Shown here in pieces: positions 1 through 8,482 of a stretch of 26,233 nt of DNA. Under the pieces are notes generated by a model. The model did not search any database. It was not told the DNA's origin and saw only the letters and a list, made by a program, of their open reading frames with translations. The number at the start of each line of letters is the position of its first letter. Position 1 is the stretch's first letter. The position numbers were made by a program, and so were the translations under genes. Origin of the DNA: Pseudomonas serboccidentalis (lineage in GTDB: Bacteria > Pseudomonadota > Gammaproteobacteria > Pseudomonadales > Pseudomonadaceae); the NCBI RefSeq assembly GCF_028830055.1, contig NZ_CP101655.1:5892552-5918784 (forward strand), in the 5' to 3' direction.

Positions 1-15
1 AGGTCATCGTCAAGA
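1..15 (+). rRNA. rrf: 3' end of a 5S rRNA (partial, cut by window edge)
   Basis: The first 24 bases of the window are identical to bases 222-245, which cover the 3' end of the complete 5S rRNA and its immediate flank. They are followed by a strong terminator. The simplest reading is the tail of an upstream 5S gene, so the rRNA operon ends in two tandem 5S copies. Only about 15 rRNA bases are visible, so the rest of the gene is inferred. Confidence 0.75.
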
Positions 16-25
16 TTAAATTCCG

Positions 26-60
26 AAACCCCAATTGCGAAAGCAGTTGGGGTTTTGTTT
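26..60 (+). terminator. Rho-independent terminator after first 5S rRNA
   Basis: A 13-bp stem pairs 26-38 with 43-55 around a GAAA tetraloop, with one G-T pair. It runs into the T-rich stretch TTTTGTTT. This is a classic intrinsic terminator for the upstream 5S copy. Its presence before the second 5S means the second copy depends on read-through or on its own promoter in the spacer at 61-120. Confidence 0.85.
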
Positions 61-120
61 TAGTAGAAGTTCCCATTTTTGCTGGTACGTTACCGTGTTG
101 ACGGGCCAGATACAGAATTT

Positions 121-236
121 CTTGACGACCATAGAGCGTTGGAACCACCTGATCCCATCCCGAACTCAGCAGTGAAACGATGCATCGCCGATGGTAGTGT
201 GGGGTTTCCCCATGTGAGAGTAGGTCATCGTCAAGA
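121..236 (+). rRNA. rrf: 5S ribosomal RNA
   Basis: This is the 5S rRNA of the large ribosomal subunit. The conserved core CACCTGATCCCATCCCGAAC is followed by CAGTGAAACGATGCATCGCCGATGG-type sequence and the loop TGTGGGGTTTCCCCATG. The ends CTTGACGA and TCGTCAAG are complementary and form helix I. The length of about 115 nt is normal. The exact ends may be off by one or two bases. It follows a first 5S copy and a terminator, so it is the distal member of a tandem pair. Confidence 0.96.
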
Positions 237-247
237 TTAAATTCCAG

Positions 248-280
248 AACCCCTGTCTGCTGACGCAGACAGGGGTTTTG
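248..280 (+). terminator. Rho-independent terminator of rRNA operon
   Basis: A perfect 13-bp stem pairs 248-260 with 265-277 around the loop TGAC, followed by TTTTG. It ends the rRNA transcript. It may also stop the convergent minus-strand transcript of the PepSY gene ending at 311, although the T tract on that strand is weak. Confidence 0.9.
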
Positions 281-310
281 TCGTTTCAGGGACTGGCAGA
301 AATCCGGACG

Positions 311-1489
311 TCAGGCTGTTTTGCGAGCCTTGCTGATGCGCCGGGCCTGCCACTTGCGCCACCAGATGTAGACGCCCGTCGCTGACAGACCCGCAATCAG
401 AACACCCAATACCGCGATGATCACCTGCCCCGTAAAACCAATGATCCGCCCGCCATGTATCGGTAACTGCAATCGATAAAACCGTTCCCCCAACGTCCCT
501 TGTCCAGCGATCTCCTGCCCTAGTAATCGTCCGTCCGTGCCGTGAAAGAACAACCAGGATTTACCATGGGCCTCAGTGTCGTGCTGTCCAAACCCGGCAC
601 CGTAGAAGTTGTACTCAAAGCTGTAATACAACTCCCCGATCGCTGCCGTCAGCCCTAACCTTTTGCCCTCCTGTAATGCCCTCTCGTATGCCTGTTGATA
701 ACTCAACTGCGTCACGCCCAACTCGGAAGGAGGCATTCGCCCGCGGGCCTCATACAAGCTCGGCTCAATGGGCGAAAACAACGACACTGCCGGTTTGAAT
801 ACCTGGCTCGGCAGATTCATCGCGACGCTGCTGACCGCAATCGGCAGGAGCAACAACCATAGCCATAATCCCCCCGCACGATGCAGATCGAAGTTGAGCC
901 GGTAAGCATGCCCGCCCTTGATCTTCCAGGCCGTCGACCACTTCTTCCAGAACGGCTTGCCCCGCGGAAGCGTGAGCCACAGCGCAATAAAGCAATCGAT
1001 CACCCAGGCGATGGCCACCAGGCCCATCAACCACAAACCCCAGTTACCGGGCAGCGTCAGGTTGTAATGAAACTCGAGAATGAACGGAACAAAGTTTTCC
1101 CGCGCAAAGCAACACTCACCCCAGTAACGCTGGCCTTTCTGCTTGGCACTCACTGGGTCCAGATAGAACACCTGATTGCGCTCATCAAACGGTTTGCCTG
1201 TCGCCGGATCATTGCGCGGGACAGCCGCCAATAACGCGGTATGCCCCAATTCGTCCGGATACTCCATGTACCAGACCTGCAACTTCGGATGCGTGTTTTG
1301 CACAGCATCTACCAACGCTCCGGGAGGCAAACGCTGCCCCTCGGCGGAGGCTGCATAAAACTGCGGATTCAGCCATTCATCCAGCTCGTGATTGAACGCC
1401 AGAATGCTGCCGGTGATGCCGGCCAGCAGCAAAAACACCGCCGTGGCCAAGCCGATATAACGATGTAACAACACTAACAATGCGCGCAT
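311..1489 (-). CDS. PepSY-associated membrane protein, FoxB-like siderophore reductase
   Basis: A 392-residue inner-membrane protein of the PepSY_TM family. Four hydrophobic segments lie at about residues 11-33, 150-173, 204-225 and 354-376, with a large region between the first two that should be periplasmic. Histidines at or near membrane edges (H9, H34, H141, H203, H345) are candidate haem ligands. FoxB, a family member encoded near foxA in P. aeruginosa, is a haem-containing reductase that removes iron from ferrioxamine, and the position downstream of a FoxA-like receptor supports that role here. The ATG at 1489 was chosen because GAGGAA lies about 6 nt upstream; a longer frame to 1531 would run through a hairpin and has no better start. 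The specific substrate is inferred. A generic PepSY protein is the alternative. Confidence 0.85.
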   Translation of the reverse strand: MRALLVLLHRYIGLATAVFLLLAGITGSILAFNHELDEWLNPQFYAASAEGQRLPPGALVDAVQNTHPKLQVWYMEYPDELGHTALLAAVPRNDPATGKPFDERNQVFYLDPVSAKQKGQRYWGECCFARENFVPFILEFHYNLTLPGNWGLWLMGLVAIAWVIDCFIALWLTLPRGKPFWKKWSTAWKIKGGHAYRLNFDLHRAGGLWLWLLLLPIAVSSVAMNLPSQVFKPAVSLFSPIEPSLYEARGRMPPSELGVTQLSYQQAYERALQEGKRLGLTAAIGELYYSFEYNFYGAGFGQHDTEAHGKSWLFFHGTDGRLLGQEIAGQGTLGERFYRLQLPIHGGRIIGFTGQVIIAVLGVLIAGLSATGVYIWWRKWQARRISKARKTA

Positions 1490-1514
1490 GAAAGATTCCT
1501 CACAGAGACGACAA

Positions 1515-1549
1515 AGCCAGCCCCTGAACAATCAGGGACTGGCTTTTTT
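1515..1549. terminator. Bidirectional hairpin between receptor and PepSY gene
   Basis: The stem pairs 1515-1527 with 1532-1544 with a single C/A mismatch and a 4-nt loop. On the plus strand it is followed by six T; on the minus strand, the direction of the surrounding genes, by TTTG. It sits between the receptor stop (1567) and the PepSY start (1489), so it probably reduces transcription into the PepSY gene and makes the receptor transcript more abundant. Confidence 0.65.
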
Positions 1550-1566
1550 ATGCACAAGGCAAAGCC

Positions 1567-4068
1567 TTAGAACTGGTAGCTGACCGTGGCGGCGACGTTG
1601 CGCTCTTCGCCCATGTAGCAAAAGTTCAGGCTCGCGCAGGAGGCCACGTAAGACTCGTTGGTCAGGTTGTTCGCGTTCAGGCGCACGTCGACACCCTTCA
1701 AGCCGACCTTGCCCAGGTCGTAGCCGATCGATGCGTCGAACAAGGTGTAGGAAGGCACCTTCATGGTGTTTTCTGCATCCGCCCAGCTGTAGCCGACATA
1801 GCGCACACCACCGCCCAGACGCAGGCCATCGAGTGCTGCGCTGTCGAATTTGTAGTCCGCCCACAACGAGGCCATGTGCCGCGGTGCCTGAGTCGGCGAA
1901 TTGCCTTTGTTCTCGATCACGTCGGTCGGCGTGCTCAGGGTGCTGACCATCGACTTCGAGTACTCGATATCGGTGAAGGTGTAGCTGCCGAGGACTTTCA
2001 GGTTGTCGGTCATCTGCATGTGCGCTTCCAGCTCCAGACCTTGCGAACGCACGGCACCGACAGCGCGGTAGAAGTTTTCCTGCGGCAGCTTGGTTGCCAG
2101 GTTCTCTTGATCGATCCGGAACAGCGAGGCGGTGAACAGGTTGTCGGTGCCCGGCGGCTGGTACTTCAGGCCGACTTCCCACTGCGTCCCGTCGGTCGGT
2201 GGCAGCGGATTGCCGGCGCTGTCGGCATACGAGTTCGGGTTAAACGACTCGGAATAACTGATGTATGGCGCCAGGCCGTTATCGAACAGATACAGCACGC
2301 CCGCGCGGCCGGTCAGTTTGGTGCGACGGTCATTGATTTCGGTGCCCACCGGGCGTTCTGCTTCGGCGATGCGGTTTTCATCGGAGGTCTCGACCCAGTC
2401 CTGGCGCAGACCCAGCGAGAAGCGCCATTGGTCCAGCTCGATCAGGTCCTGCAGGTACACCCCGGTCTGCTCCAGGCGCCGTAGGTAACTGGTCTGACCG
2501 TACAGGTCGATCGCCGCGTTGCCGTAGACCGGGTTGAACGCATTGATCGGCGTCAGACCGCCGCTGGTCCAGTCGACCACCGTCTTGCGTCGCTGATAGT
2601 CGGCGCCCATCAACACGGTGTGCTTGGTGGCACCGGTGAAGAATTCGGCCTGCAGCATGTTGTCGACGATGAACGCATGCAGGCGCTCATCGCCGCCGGT
2701 GTAGTAACGGTTCAGTTCGTTGCTGGTCGGCGTCGTCCAGCCGTAGGCGTAGACCTGATCCATGTTCACTTTGGAGTCGAGGTAACGGAAGTTCTGCCGC
2801 GCCGTGAAGACATCGTTGAAGCGATGTTCGAACTGATAGCCGAACGACTGCTGATCCCGCGAATACCCGTCAACCCCCGGCTCACCTTCGAAGAAATGCG
2901 ACGAGATACGCTTGCCGTTGCGCTGATGAATCGTGCCATCCGCCGGCACGCCACCGTGGTAGCCGCCATCCGGATCGTGTTGCAGATACGCTTGCAGCGT
3001 CAGCGAGGTGTCTTCAGTGAAATCGATGCTCAGGGTCGGGGCGAGGGCGAAGCGTTTTTCCTTGTTGTGGTCGAATTGCGTGTCGGACTGATCCGTCAAA
3101 CCGGTCAGACGATAGGCAATGCGCTTGTCGTCATCGACCGGACCGCTGAAGTCAAAACCGACCCCGCGCTGACCCTGGGTACCGACCGTGGCCTGCACCT
3201 GATGATAGGCCTCGTACAACGGCTGCTTGCTGGTCAGTGCCACGAGGCCACCGGGCGAACTGCGGCCGTACAACACCGACGATGGGCCTTTGAGAATATC
3301 CACGCGCTCGAGGAAATACGGATCGACCTGCATGGTGCTGTAGGTCCCGCTGTCGCCCATCGACTTGAGGCCGTCGAGGTAGATGTTGTCCACCGAACCG
3401 TCGTTGAAACCGCGCATCGCTACATAGTCGTAGCGATGGGTCGCGCCGTACGGGTTGGTCAGCACGCCGGGGGTATAGCGCATTGCCTGGGAGACAGTCT
3501 GCGAGCCCTGGTCGTCCATTTGTTCGCGAGTGACCACGGACACGCTTTGCGAGGTTTCCAGCAACGCGGTACTGGTCTTGGTGGCGATCTGGCTGTGGGT
3601 GGCGTTGTAGCCCTCCATGTTGCCCAGTGCGTTACCGAGGGCGAAGCCTTTGATATCGGTGGTCGGCAGCGCCAGGGCGGCGCTGTCGCTGACTGAATGC
3701 AGAATGTAGCTGTTACCGTCCCGGCTGACCGCCTCCAGACCCGAGCCACTGAGCAAATGGCTCAACGCCTGATCCGTTGAGTATTCGCCCTGCACGCCGG
3801 GAGACTGCCGCCCCTGCGTTTGCTGCGGGGTCATCGACAAGGTGATGCCGGCCTGGCGTGCAAACTGGTTCAGCGCTTCGCCCAGCGGGCCGGCGGCGAT
3901 GTTGTAGCGCTGACTGCTGGTCTCACTGGCATTGGCGGCGAAGCTCAGGCCGGGCAGCACACTTGCACCCAAAACAGTGGAGAGCAGGGCGGCGCGAATG
4001 GCGTGGCGCAACAGGCCCGATTCGGCAGTGAAATGCAGCGGTTTCTTACAGGTGATGCGGACCGTCAT
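1567..4068 (-). CDS. FoxA-like TonB-dependent siderophore receptor with STN domain
   Basis: An 833-residue outer-membrane transducer for a ferric siderophore. Residues 1-47 contain a signal peptide with a hydrophobic run and Ala-rich cleavage region. Residues 54-105 match the STN/secretin-TonB short domain (YNIAAGPLGEALNQFARQAG), which contacts FecR in the periplasm. The plug follows at about 165-275 (SVSVVTREQMDDQG, DILKGPSSVLYG) and then the 22-strand barrel ending in YQF. Two cysteines near the end (CASLNFCYMGEERNV) are typical of the ferrioxamine/ferrichrome receptor branch. The ATG at 4068 is preferred over an in-frame TTG six codons upstream. The gene is 87 bp downstream of fecR, and its induction by the adjacent sigma factor is expected. 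Ferrioxamine is the likely ligand by family resemblance and by the PepSY neighbour; ferrichrome is the alternative. Confidence 0.93.
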   Translation of the reverse strand: MTVRITCKKPLHFTAESGLLRHAIRAALLSTVLGASVLPGLSFAANASETSSQRYNIAAGPLGEALNQFARQAGITLSMTPQQTQGRQSPGVQGEYSTDQALSHLLSGSGLEAVSRDGNSYILHSVSDSAALALPTTDIKGFALGNALGNMEGYNATHSQIATKTSTALLETSQSVSVVTREQMDDQGSQTVSQAMRYTPGVLTNPYGATHRYDYVAMRGFNDGSVDNIYLDGLKSMGDSGTYSTMQVDPYFLERVDILKGPSSVLYGRSSPGGLVALTSKQPLYEAYHQVQATVGTQGQRGVGFDFSGPVDDDKRIAYRLTGLTDQSDTQFDHNKEKRFALAPTLSIDFTEDTSLTLQAYLQHDPDGGYHGGVPADGTIHQRNGKRISSHFFEGEPGVDGYSRDQQSFGYQFEHRFNDVFTARQNFRYLDSKVNMDQVYAYGWTTPTSNELNRYYTGGDERLHAFIVDNMLQAEFFTGATKHTVLMGADYQRRKTVVDWTSGGLTPINAFNPVYGNAAIDLYGQTSYLRRLEQTGVYLQDLIELDQWRFSLGLRQDWVETSDENRIAEAERPVGTEINDRRTKLTGRAGVLYLFDNGLAPYISYSESFNPNSYADSAGNPLPPTDGTQWEVGLKYQPPGTDNLFTASLFRIDQENLATKLPQENFYRAVGAVRSQGLELEAHMQMTDNLKVLGSYTFTDIEYSKSMVSTLSTPTDVIENKGNSPTQAPRHMASLWADYKFDSAALDGLRLGGGVRYVGYSWADAENTMKVPSYTLFDASIGYDLGKVGLKGVDVRLNANNLTNESYVASCASLNFCYMGEERNVAATVSYQF

Positions 4069-4155
4069 TGTAGGTTTCCGTGGCAAGTCGCAAAGGCTGA
4101 GTTGAAGTACTTACTGACCAAGCCGGACTTGCCGCGAAAACCCGCCAAAATAATT

Positions 4156-5157
4156 TCAGGCCACTGGCTCCAGCGTGACCCACCAACGGGTGCGATAACG
4201 CAATTGCACCGGCAGGGTCTGCGGCAGGATGGCCAGCAGCTTGTCGGTGTCCTCCAGGCGGAACACCCCGGACAGGCGCAGATCAGCCACGGCCGACGCA
4301 CACGTCACGAAACCCTGCCGATAACGTCCGACCTCGTTGAGAAAATCGCCCAGGCGTATGTTGCGAGTCACGATCAAACCGTCGACCCATGCGCCCGCGT
4401 CCATATCCAGTGGCGGCGCCGGGCGTACCTGGTGGTGGTCGATCAGGTAGGTCTGCCCGGCGAGCGCCTCAAACGAGGCTCCGCCGCTGTGGATGGCGAC
4501 GCTCCCGGTGGTGACGCTCAGCCGCGTGCAATCGCTGTCCTGACGCAGAATGAAGCGGGCATTGGTCGGTTCATAAATGCCGTGACGGCTTTGCACGCGA
4601 AGCGCTCGGTTGAACGCCGCGCCTTCATCGTTACCGCCGCACGTGACGATGATTTCGCCGCGGGTGAGTTTGATCAGCCGCTGTTGCGCGGTGTAATCCA
4701 GATCCACTGCGCTGGCGGTGTTGAGTTCGATCCGCGTGCCGTCGGGCAACTGGAAGCCGCGACGCTCGCCGGTCGCCGTGGCGTAGTCGGCGCGCCACTG
4801 CTGCCAGGCAGAGGTGTCCTTGGCCAGCCACGCGGCGGAGCCCATCAGCAAGGCACCGGACAACAGCTTCAAGGCCTGGCGCCGTCCGAGTCCCTGCGCA
4901 CTGTTTTCCAGAGTATTGAGCGCCACCTGTGCACTGGGTACTGCGCGCAGGTTATGGCTCAGTTCAGCCTGCAGCGACTGCACGCGCTGCCAGGCCAGTT
5001 CATGCTCATGATGTTCGGCGCGCCAGGCTTCGCACTGGCGACTCAGGCGCGCATTGCCGTGGTTGTTGCGCAGCCGCAGCAGCCAATGAATGGCTTGTTT
5101 GACCACCTGTTGCGGCGGTTCGGCGCGGCGTCCGGCCGAGACGTTATCCACAGGCAT
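4156..5157 (-). CDS. FecR-type anti-sigma regulator of cell-surface signalling
   Basis: A 333-residue regulator that passes the signal from the receptor STN domain to the ECF sigma factor. The N-terminus (about residues 15-62, HWLLRLRNN through ELAWQRVQ) is the cytoplasmic DUF4880 sigma-binding domain. A hydrophobic stretch at about 92-112 begins with a twin arginine (GRRQALKLLSGALLMG). The periplasmic FecR domain follows (FQLPDGTRIELNTAS, RGEIIVT), then a C-terminal STN-like segment (LGDFLNEVGRYR). The ATG overlaps the sigma-factor stop as TGATG, so the two are translationally coupled. A longer frame to 5274 lies wholly inside the sigma gene and is not used. Activator or inhibitor behaviour cannot be told from the sequence. 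Confidence 0.92.
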   Translation of the reverse strand: MPVDNVSAGRRAEPPQQVVKQAIHWLLRLRNNHGNARLSRQCEAWRAEHHEHELAWQRVQSLQAELSHNLRAVPSAQVALNTLENSAQGLGRRQALKLLSGALLMGSAAWLAKDTSAWQQWRADYATATGERRGFQLPDGTRIELNTASAVDLDYTAQQRLIKLTRGEIIVTCGGNDEGAAFNRALRVQSRHGIYEPTNARFILRQDSDCTRLSVTTGSVAIHSGGASFEALAGQTYLIDHHQVRPAPPLDMDAGAWVDGLIVTRNIRLGDFLNEVGRYRQGFVTCASAVADLRLSGVFRLEDTDKLLAILPQTLPVQLRYRTRWWVTLEPVA

Positions 5158-5657
5158 CAGCTTGCGTACCGCAACACGTAGCAGTGATACAGCGCATCGG
5201 CGACGTAACGCTCCACCGAGCGCAGCGACAAACCCATCTGCTCGGCGATCTGCTTGTGGGTCAAACCTTCGCACTGCGCCAGCAGAAACGCCTGACGCAC
5301 TTTCGGCCGCAGGCCTTCGAGCATGCGCGCGACGCTTTCGAGCAATTCGATTACCAGGGCGCGGGCCTCGGCACTCGGGGTTTCGGCTTCGGGCAAGTGG
5401 GCGATGGCTTCGAGATAGGCGCGTTCGATTTCTTCACGGCGCCAATGGTCGATTACCAGACCGCGGGCGATGGTACGCAAAAAAGCGCGCGGCGCCTTGA
5501 GCTCCAGGCGTTCGGTGCGTTGCAACAGGCGCACGAACGTGTCCTGCGCCAGATCCGCCGCGTCCGCGGCATTGCCCAGCCGCGCCCGCAGCCAGGCGTT
5601 GAGCCAGCCGTGATGACTACTGTAAAGCGCCTGCACTGCAAACTCAGGTGAGGACAT
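5157..5657 (-). CDS. ECF (FecI-type) iron-starvation sigma factor
   Basis: A 166-residue extracytoplasmic-function sigma factor. Region 2 spans about residues 5-75 (DLAQDTFVRLLQ, FLRTIARGLVIDHWRR), and region 4 spans about 105-160 with a helix-turn-helix (LTHKQIAEQMGLSLRSVERY). It should direct RNA polymerase to the promoter of the downstream receptor gene. The ATG at 5657 with AGG-rich sequence nearby gives the normal FecI length; the longer frame to 5819 adds residues unlike the family. It is first in the sigma-FecR-receptor order, and a Fur-like site lies 22 bp upstream, implying iron repression. Confidence 0.94.
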   Translation of the reverse strand: MSSPEFAVQALYSSHHGWLNAWLRARLGNAADAADLAQDTFVRLLQRTERLELKAPRAFLRTIARGLVIDHWRREEIERAYLEAIAHLPEAETPSAEARALVIELLESVARMLEGLRPKVRQAFLLAQCEGLTHKQIAEQMGLSLRSVERYVADALYHCYVLRYAS

Positions 5658-5678
5658 GAACGCGACAGCCCGGACGTC

Positions 5679-5697
5679 ACAAATGATAATTAGTCGC
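5679..5697 (-). promoter_or_regulatory. Putative Fur box upstream of the sigma factor
   Basis: The 19 bases from 5679 match the classical Fur consensus GATAATGATAATCATTATC at about 12 positions, including the block AATGATAAT. The site begins 22 bp before the sigma-factor ATG, where bound Fur would block transcription. This fits the iron operon; the match is by eye and no score was computed. Confidence 0.6.
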
Positions 5698-5985
5698 ATT
5701 TTTATCAAGGGCTGGAAATTTTGCAACCTCCACTCGAATAACGTTCTTGAAAAACTCAAGGCGAACGCTCTGGCGCGCCGTTCGGCGGGAATCTGACAGA
5801 AATGCCGTGCATTTCCCACACAGCCCTAAGATTTCTGCGAACGGTGCCGACAGACTGGTGAGACATGCGTGCACCAAAGTAGAGCAGCCATCAGAACGCT
5901 GCCTGCCAACTATTGGATATTTGGAGCTACATGGAATGTTGCATCCCGGAACGCATCCCCACTTTTGCATAAGAAGTCCCATGAA
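5698..5985. other. Intergenic region between divergent sigma-factor and chemoreceptor genes
   Basis: Together with the Fur-like site this gap is about 330 bp between two divergent genes and must hold promoters for both. I see no convincing sigma70 or FliA promoter, no RNA gene and no credible small reading frame. Confidence 0.5.
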
Positions 5986-7866
5986 ATGAATCTCAAGTTC
6001 AGCCATAAAATCCTGTTGGCCGCCTCGGGCGTCGTGGTCCTGGCTTTCGCTTTGTTCACCCTCTACAACGACTATCTGCAGCGAAACACCATTCGCCAGA
6101 ACCTCCAGTCCTCCGTGCAGCAGGCCGGCGATCTGACCGCCAGCAGCGTGCAGAACTGGATGAGCGGGCGGATTCTGGTGCTGGAAAACCTCGCGCAGAA
6201 CGTTGCCCATCAGGGCAAGAACGCCGACTTCCCGGGGCTGGTCGATCAACCGGCCTTCACCTCGAACTTCCAGTTCACCTACGTCGGCCAGGCCAACGGT
6301 GTATTCACCCAGCGCCCGGACGCGAAAATGCCAGACGGCTACGACCCGCGTCAGCGCCCCTGGTACAAGCAAGCCGTCGCCGCCGACAAGACCATGCTGA
6401 CCCCGCCTTACATGGCCGCCGTCGGTGGTCTGGTGGTGACCATCGCCATGCCGGTGAAGAAGGACGGCGAGCTGCTCGGTGTGGTCGGTGGTGACCTGAG
6501 CCTGGAAACCCTGGTGAAGATCATCAACTCGGTGGACTTCGGTGGCTTGGGTCATGCGTTCCTGGTCAGCGCCGACGGTCAGGTGATCGTCAGCCCGGAC
6601 AAGGATCAGGTGATGAAGAACCTGAAGGACATCTACCCGAACGCCAGCGTGCGCATCGAGAAGGGCAACCAGAACGTGGTGCTCAATGGTCAGGAACGCA
6701 TCCTGTCGTTCACCCCGGTCAGCGATTTACCGAATGCCCAGTGGTACATCGGTCTGTCGATCGATCGCGACAAGGCCTACGCCGCTCTCAGCCAATTCCG
6801 TACTTCGGCGCTGATCGCCATGTTCGTTGCGGTCGCCGCGATTGCGCTGCTGCTGAGCCTGCTGATCAATGTGTTGATGCGTCCGCTGACCACCATGGGT
6901 CGTGCGATGCAGGACATCGCCCAGGGCGAAGGCGACCTGACCCGTCGTCTGGTCGTGGAAGGCAAGGATGAGTTCGCGGAACTGGGCAGCTCGTTCAACC
7001 AGTTCGTCGAACGGATTCACGCGTCGATTTCCGAAGTGTCGTCAGCCACCCGTCACGTGCACGACCTGTCGCAACGGGTGATGGCGTCGTCCAACGCCTC
7101 GATCATCGGTTCCGACGAACAAAGCGCACGCACCAACAGCGTGGCTGCCGCGATCAACCAGTTGGGCGCCGCCACTCAGGAAATCGCCCGCAACGCCGCC
7201 GATGCTTCGCAACACGCCAGCGGCGCGAGCGAGCAGGCCGATGACGGCCGTCAGGTGGTTGAGCAAACCATCCAGGCCATGACCGAGCTGTCGCAGAAGA
7301 TCAGCCTGTCGTGCACCCAGATCGAAACCCTGAATGCCAGCACCGACAACATCGGCCACATTCTCGATGTGATCAAAGGCATCTCGCAGCAGACCAACCT
7401 GCTGGCGCTCAACGCGGCGATCGAAGCGGCGCGTGCCGGCGAAGCCGGACGTGGTTTTGCGGTGGTGGCGGACGAAGTGCGCAACCTCGCCCATCGCACC
7501 CAGGAGTCGGCGGAAGAGATCCACAAGATGATCACTTCGTTGCAGGTCGGCTCGCGTGAAGCGGTGACCACCATGAACGCCAGTCAGGCGTCCAGCGAAG
7601 AAAGCGTGGAAGTGGCGAACCAGGCCGGTCTGCGACTGGTCAGCGTGACCCAGCGCATCGGCGAGATCGACGGCATGAACCAGTCGGTGGCTGCCGCGAC
7701 CGAAGAGCAGACCGCCGTGGTGGAAACCCTCAACGTCGACGTCAACCAGATCAACCTGTTGAACCAGCAGAGCGTCGCCAACCTCAACGAGACGTTGAAG
7801 GATTGTGATGCCTTGTCGCAGCAGGCCAACCGGTTGAAGCAGTTGGTTGATAGTTTCAAAATCTGA
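5986..7866 (+). CDS. Methyl-accepting chemotaxis protein, PctA/PctB/PctC type
   Basis: A 626-residue transmembrane chemoreceptor. TM1 is at about residues 8-27, a periplasmic dCache_1 domain at about 30-270, TM2 at about 274-297, HAMP at about 298-350, and the cytoplasmic signalling domain carries the hairpin tip [22 protein letters not shown] sequence and ends in the PctA-family tail [10 protein letters not shown]. The dCache domain keeps the amino-acid-binding pattern Y119, R124, W126, Y127, Y142 and D170, so an amino acid or related amine is the expected ligand. The ATG at 5986 aligns with the start of PctA ([13 protein letters not shown]); an upstream in-frame ATG at 5869 adds 39 residues with no similarity to the family. 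It has no operon partner. Confidence 0.95.
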   Translation: MNLKFSHKILLAASGVVVLAFALFTLYNDYLQRNTIRQNLQSSVQQAGDLTASSVQNWMSGRILVLENLAQNVAHQGKNADFPGLVDQPAFTSNFQFTYVGQANGVFTQRPDAKMPDGYDPRQRPWYKQAVAADKTMLTPPYMAAVGGLVVTIAMPVKKDGELLGVVGGDLSLETLVKIINSVDFGGLGHAFLVSADGQVIVSPDKDQVMKNLKDIYPNASVRIEKGNQNVVLNGQERILSFTPVSDLPNAQWYIGLSIDRDKAYAALSQFRTSALIAMFVAVAAIALLLSLLINVLMRPLTTMGRAMQDIAQGEGDLTRRLVVEGKDEFAELGSSFNQFVERIHASISEVSSATRHVHDLSQRVMASSNASIIGSDEQSARTNSVAAAINQLGAATQEIARNAADASQHASGASEQADDGRQVVEQTIQAMTELSQKISLSCTQIETLNASTDNIGHILDVIKGISQQTNLLALNAAIEAARAGEAGRGFAVVADEVRNLAHRTQESAEEIHKMITSLQVGSREAVTTMNASQASSEESVEVANQAGLRLVSVTQRIGEIDGMNQSVAAATEEQTAVVETLNVDVNQINLLNQQSVANLNETLKDCDALSQQANRLKQLVDSFKI

Positions 7867-7876
7867 TCTTCAGATT
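7860..7876 (+). terminator. Short hairpin at the chemoreceptor stop codon
   Basis: AATCTGA and TCAGATT form a 7-bp stem with the loop TCT, and the stop codon TGA lies in the left arm. No T tract follows, so it is at most a weak terminator. The REPIN immediately downstream may protect the mRNA 3' end. Confidence 0.35.
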
Positions 7877-7895
7877 GAAGACCGCGTTATCGTTC

Positions 7896-7960
7896 ATCGC
7901 GAGCAGGCTCACTCTTACAGGGGAACGCATTCCAACTGTAGGAGTGAGCCTGCTCGCGAT
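7896..7960. repeat. REPIN-like palindrome 1 (paired REP sequences)
   Basis: Two 25-nt arms at 7896-7920 and 7936-7960 are inverted copies with one mismatch (core GGAGTGAGCCTGCTCGCGAT). They surround the 15-nt loop GGGAACGCATTCCAA. The motif TGTAGGAG followed by a GC-rich palindrome in an intergenic space is typical of fluorescent-Pseudomonas REPs, which are mobilised by RAYT transposases encoded elsewhere. It lies between the convergent chemoreceptor and SRPBCC genes. Confidence 0.88.
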
Positions 7961-7992
7961 AGCGGTGGATCAGTCACCGCCGAACTGAAGCC

Positions 7993-8460
7993 TTAAACAA
8001 ACAGCTTCAAAACATTCCCCATCGCATCATCAGCAAACCCCTGCACAAAATCCTTGAACCCCGGCAGCGCTTCTTCCCCCCCTGAAGCCGGTTCGGCAAT
8101 GATCGTCCAGGTCGCCCGCGACTTCCCCGCCCCCAGCGACTCCACATTCATCGCCGCCCACAGATTGGCCACCCCCAGGGTGTTGTAGATCGTGGTCCAG
8201 GTCATGGCCCGCGCCTGCTCATCGCGGGAGTTGAGTTGCTCGACTACCACGTTGCCGTCCTTGAAAAATTTCTTGCGCAGCGAAGACACACCTTCGCCGG
8301 TCATTTCGATGTGCGACAGCGCCGGAATAAAGCGGTCGAAGCCGCCAAAATTGCCGACCGCCGCCCAGACCTGCGCCGCGTCCGCCGGCACTTCCACCGA
8401 AGACACAACGTGGCAGCCGTGCGGGTTTTTGATCAGGGTGTCGGGTTGCAGATTGCTCAT
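7993..8460 (-). CDS. mgoD: SRPBCC / polyketide cyclase-like protein, MgoD/PvfD-like
   Basis: A 155-residue START/SRPBCC-fold protein. It opens with the family pattern VVSSVEVPADAAQVWAAVGNFGGFDRFIP and has alternating beta strands through the centre (KKFFKDGNVVVEQL, RATWTIIAE) and a long C-terminal helix (FKDFVQGFADDAMGNVLKLF). SRPBCC proteins bind small hydrophobic ligands and some are cyclases or dehydratases. It is the last gene of the four-gene operon, 22 bp after the synthetase, with the strong ribosome site AAGGAG before ATG. In known mgo and pvf operons a protein of this type holds the same last position. Its catalytic role is not established; it may assist cyclisation or handling of the product. 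Confidence 0.85.
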   Translation of the reverse strand: MSNLQPDTLIKNPHGCHVVSSVEVPADAAQVWAAVGNFGGFDRFIPALSHIEMTGEGVSSLRKKFFKDGNVVVEQLNSRDEQARAMTWTTIYNTLGVANLWAAMNVESLGAGKSRATWTIIAEPASGGEEALPGFKDFVQGFADDAMGNVLKLFV

Positions 8461-8482
8461 GGTGTTGCTCCTTTGGGTTGAA

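Noticed and set aside
2620..3696. Plus-strand frame of 358 codons opposite the TonB receptor gene
   Set aside because: Antisense shadow; the receptor has signal peptide, STN, plug and barrel motifs in the minus frame.
4069..4155. Search for the ECF-sigma promoter in front of the receptor gene
   Set aside because: The 87-bp gap is the expected place, but I could not pick a -35/-10 pair resembling iron-starvation sigma promoters with confidence.
5755..5790. Possible FliA (sigma28) promoter for the chemoreceptor, TCAAG with a downstream GCCG
   Set aside because: Spacing is off and the second half matches only its first four bases; it is also about 200 bp upstream of the start codon.
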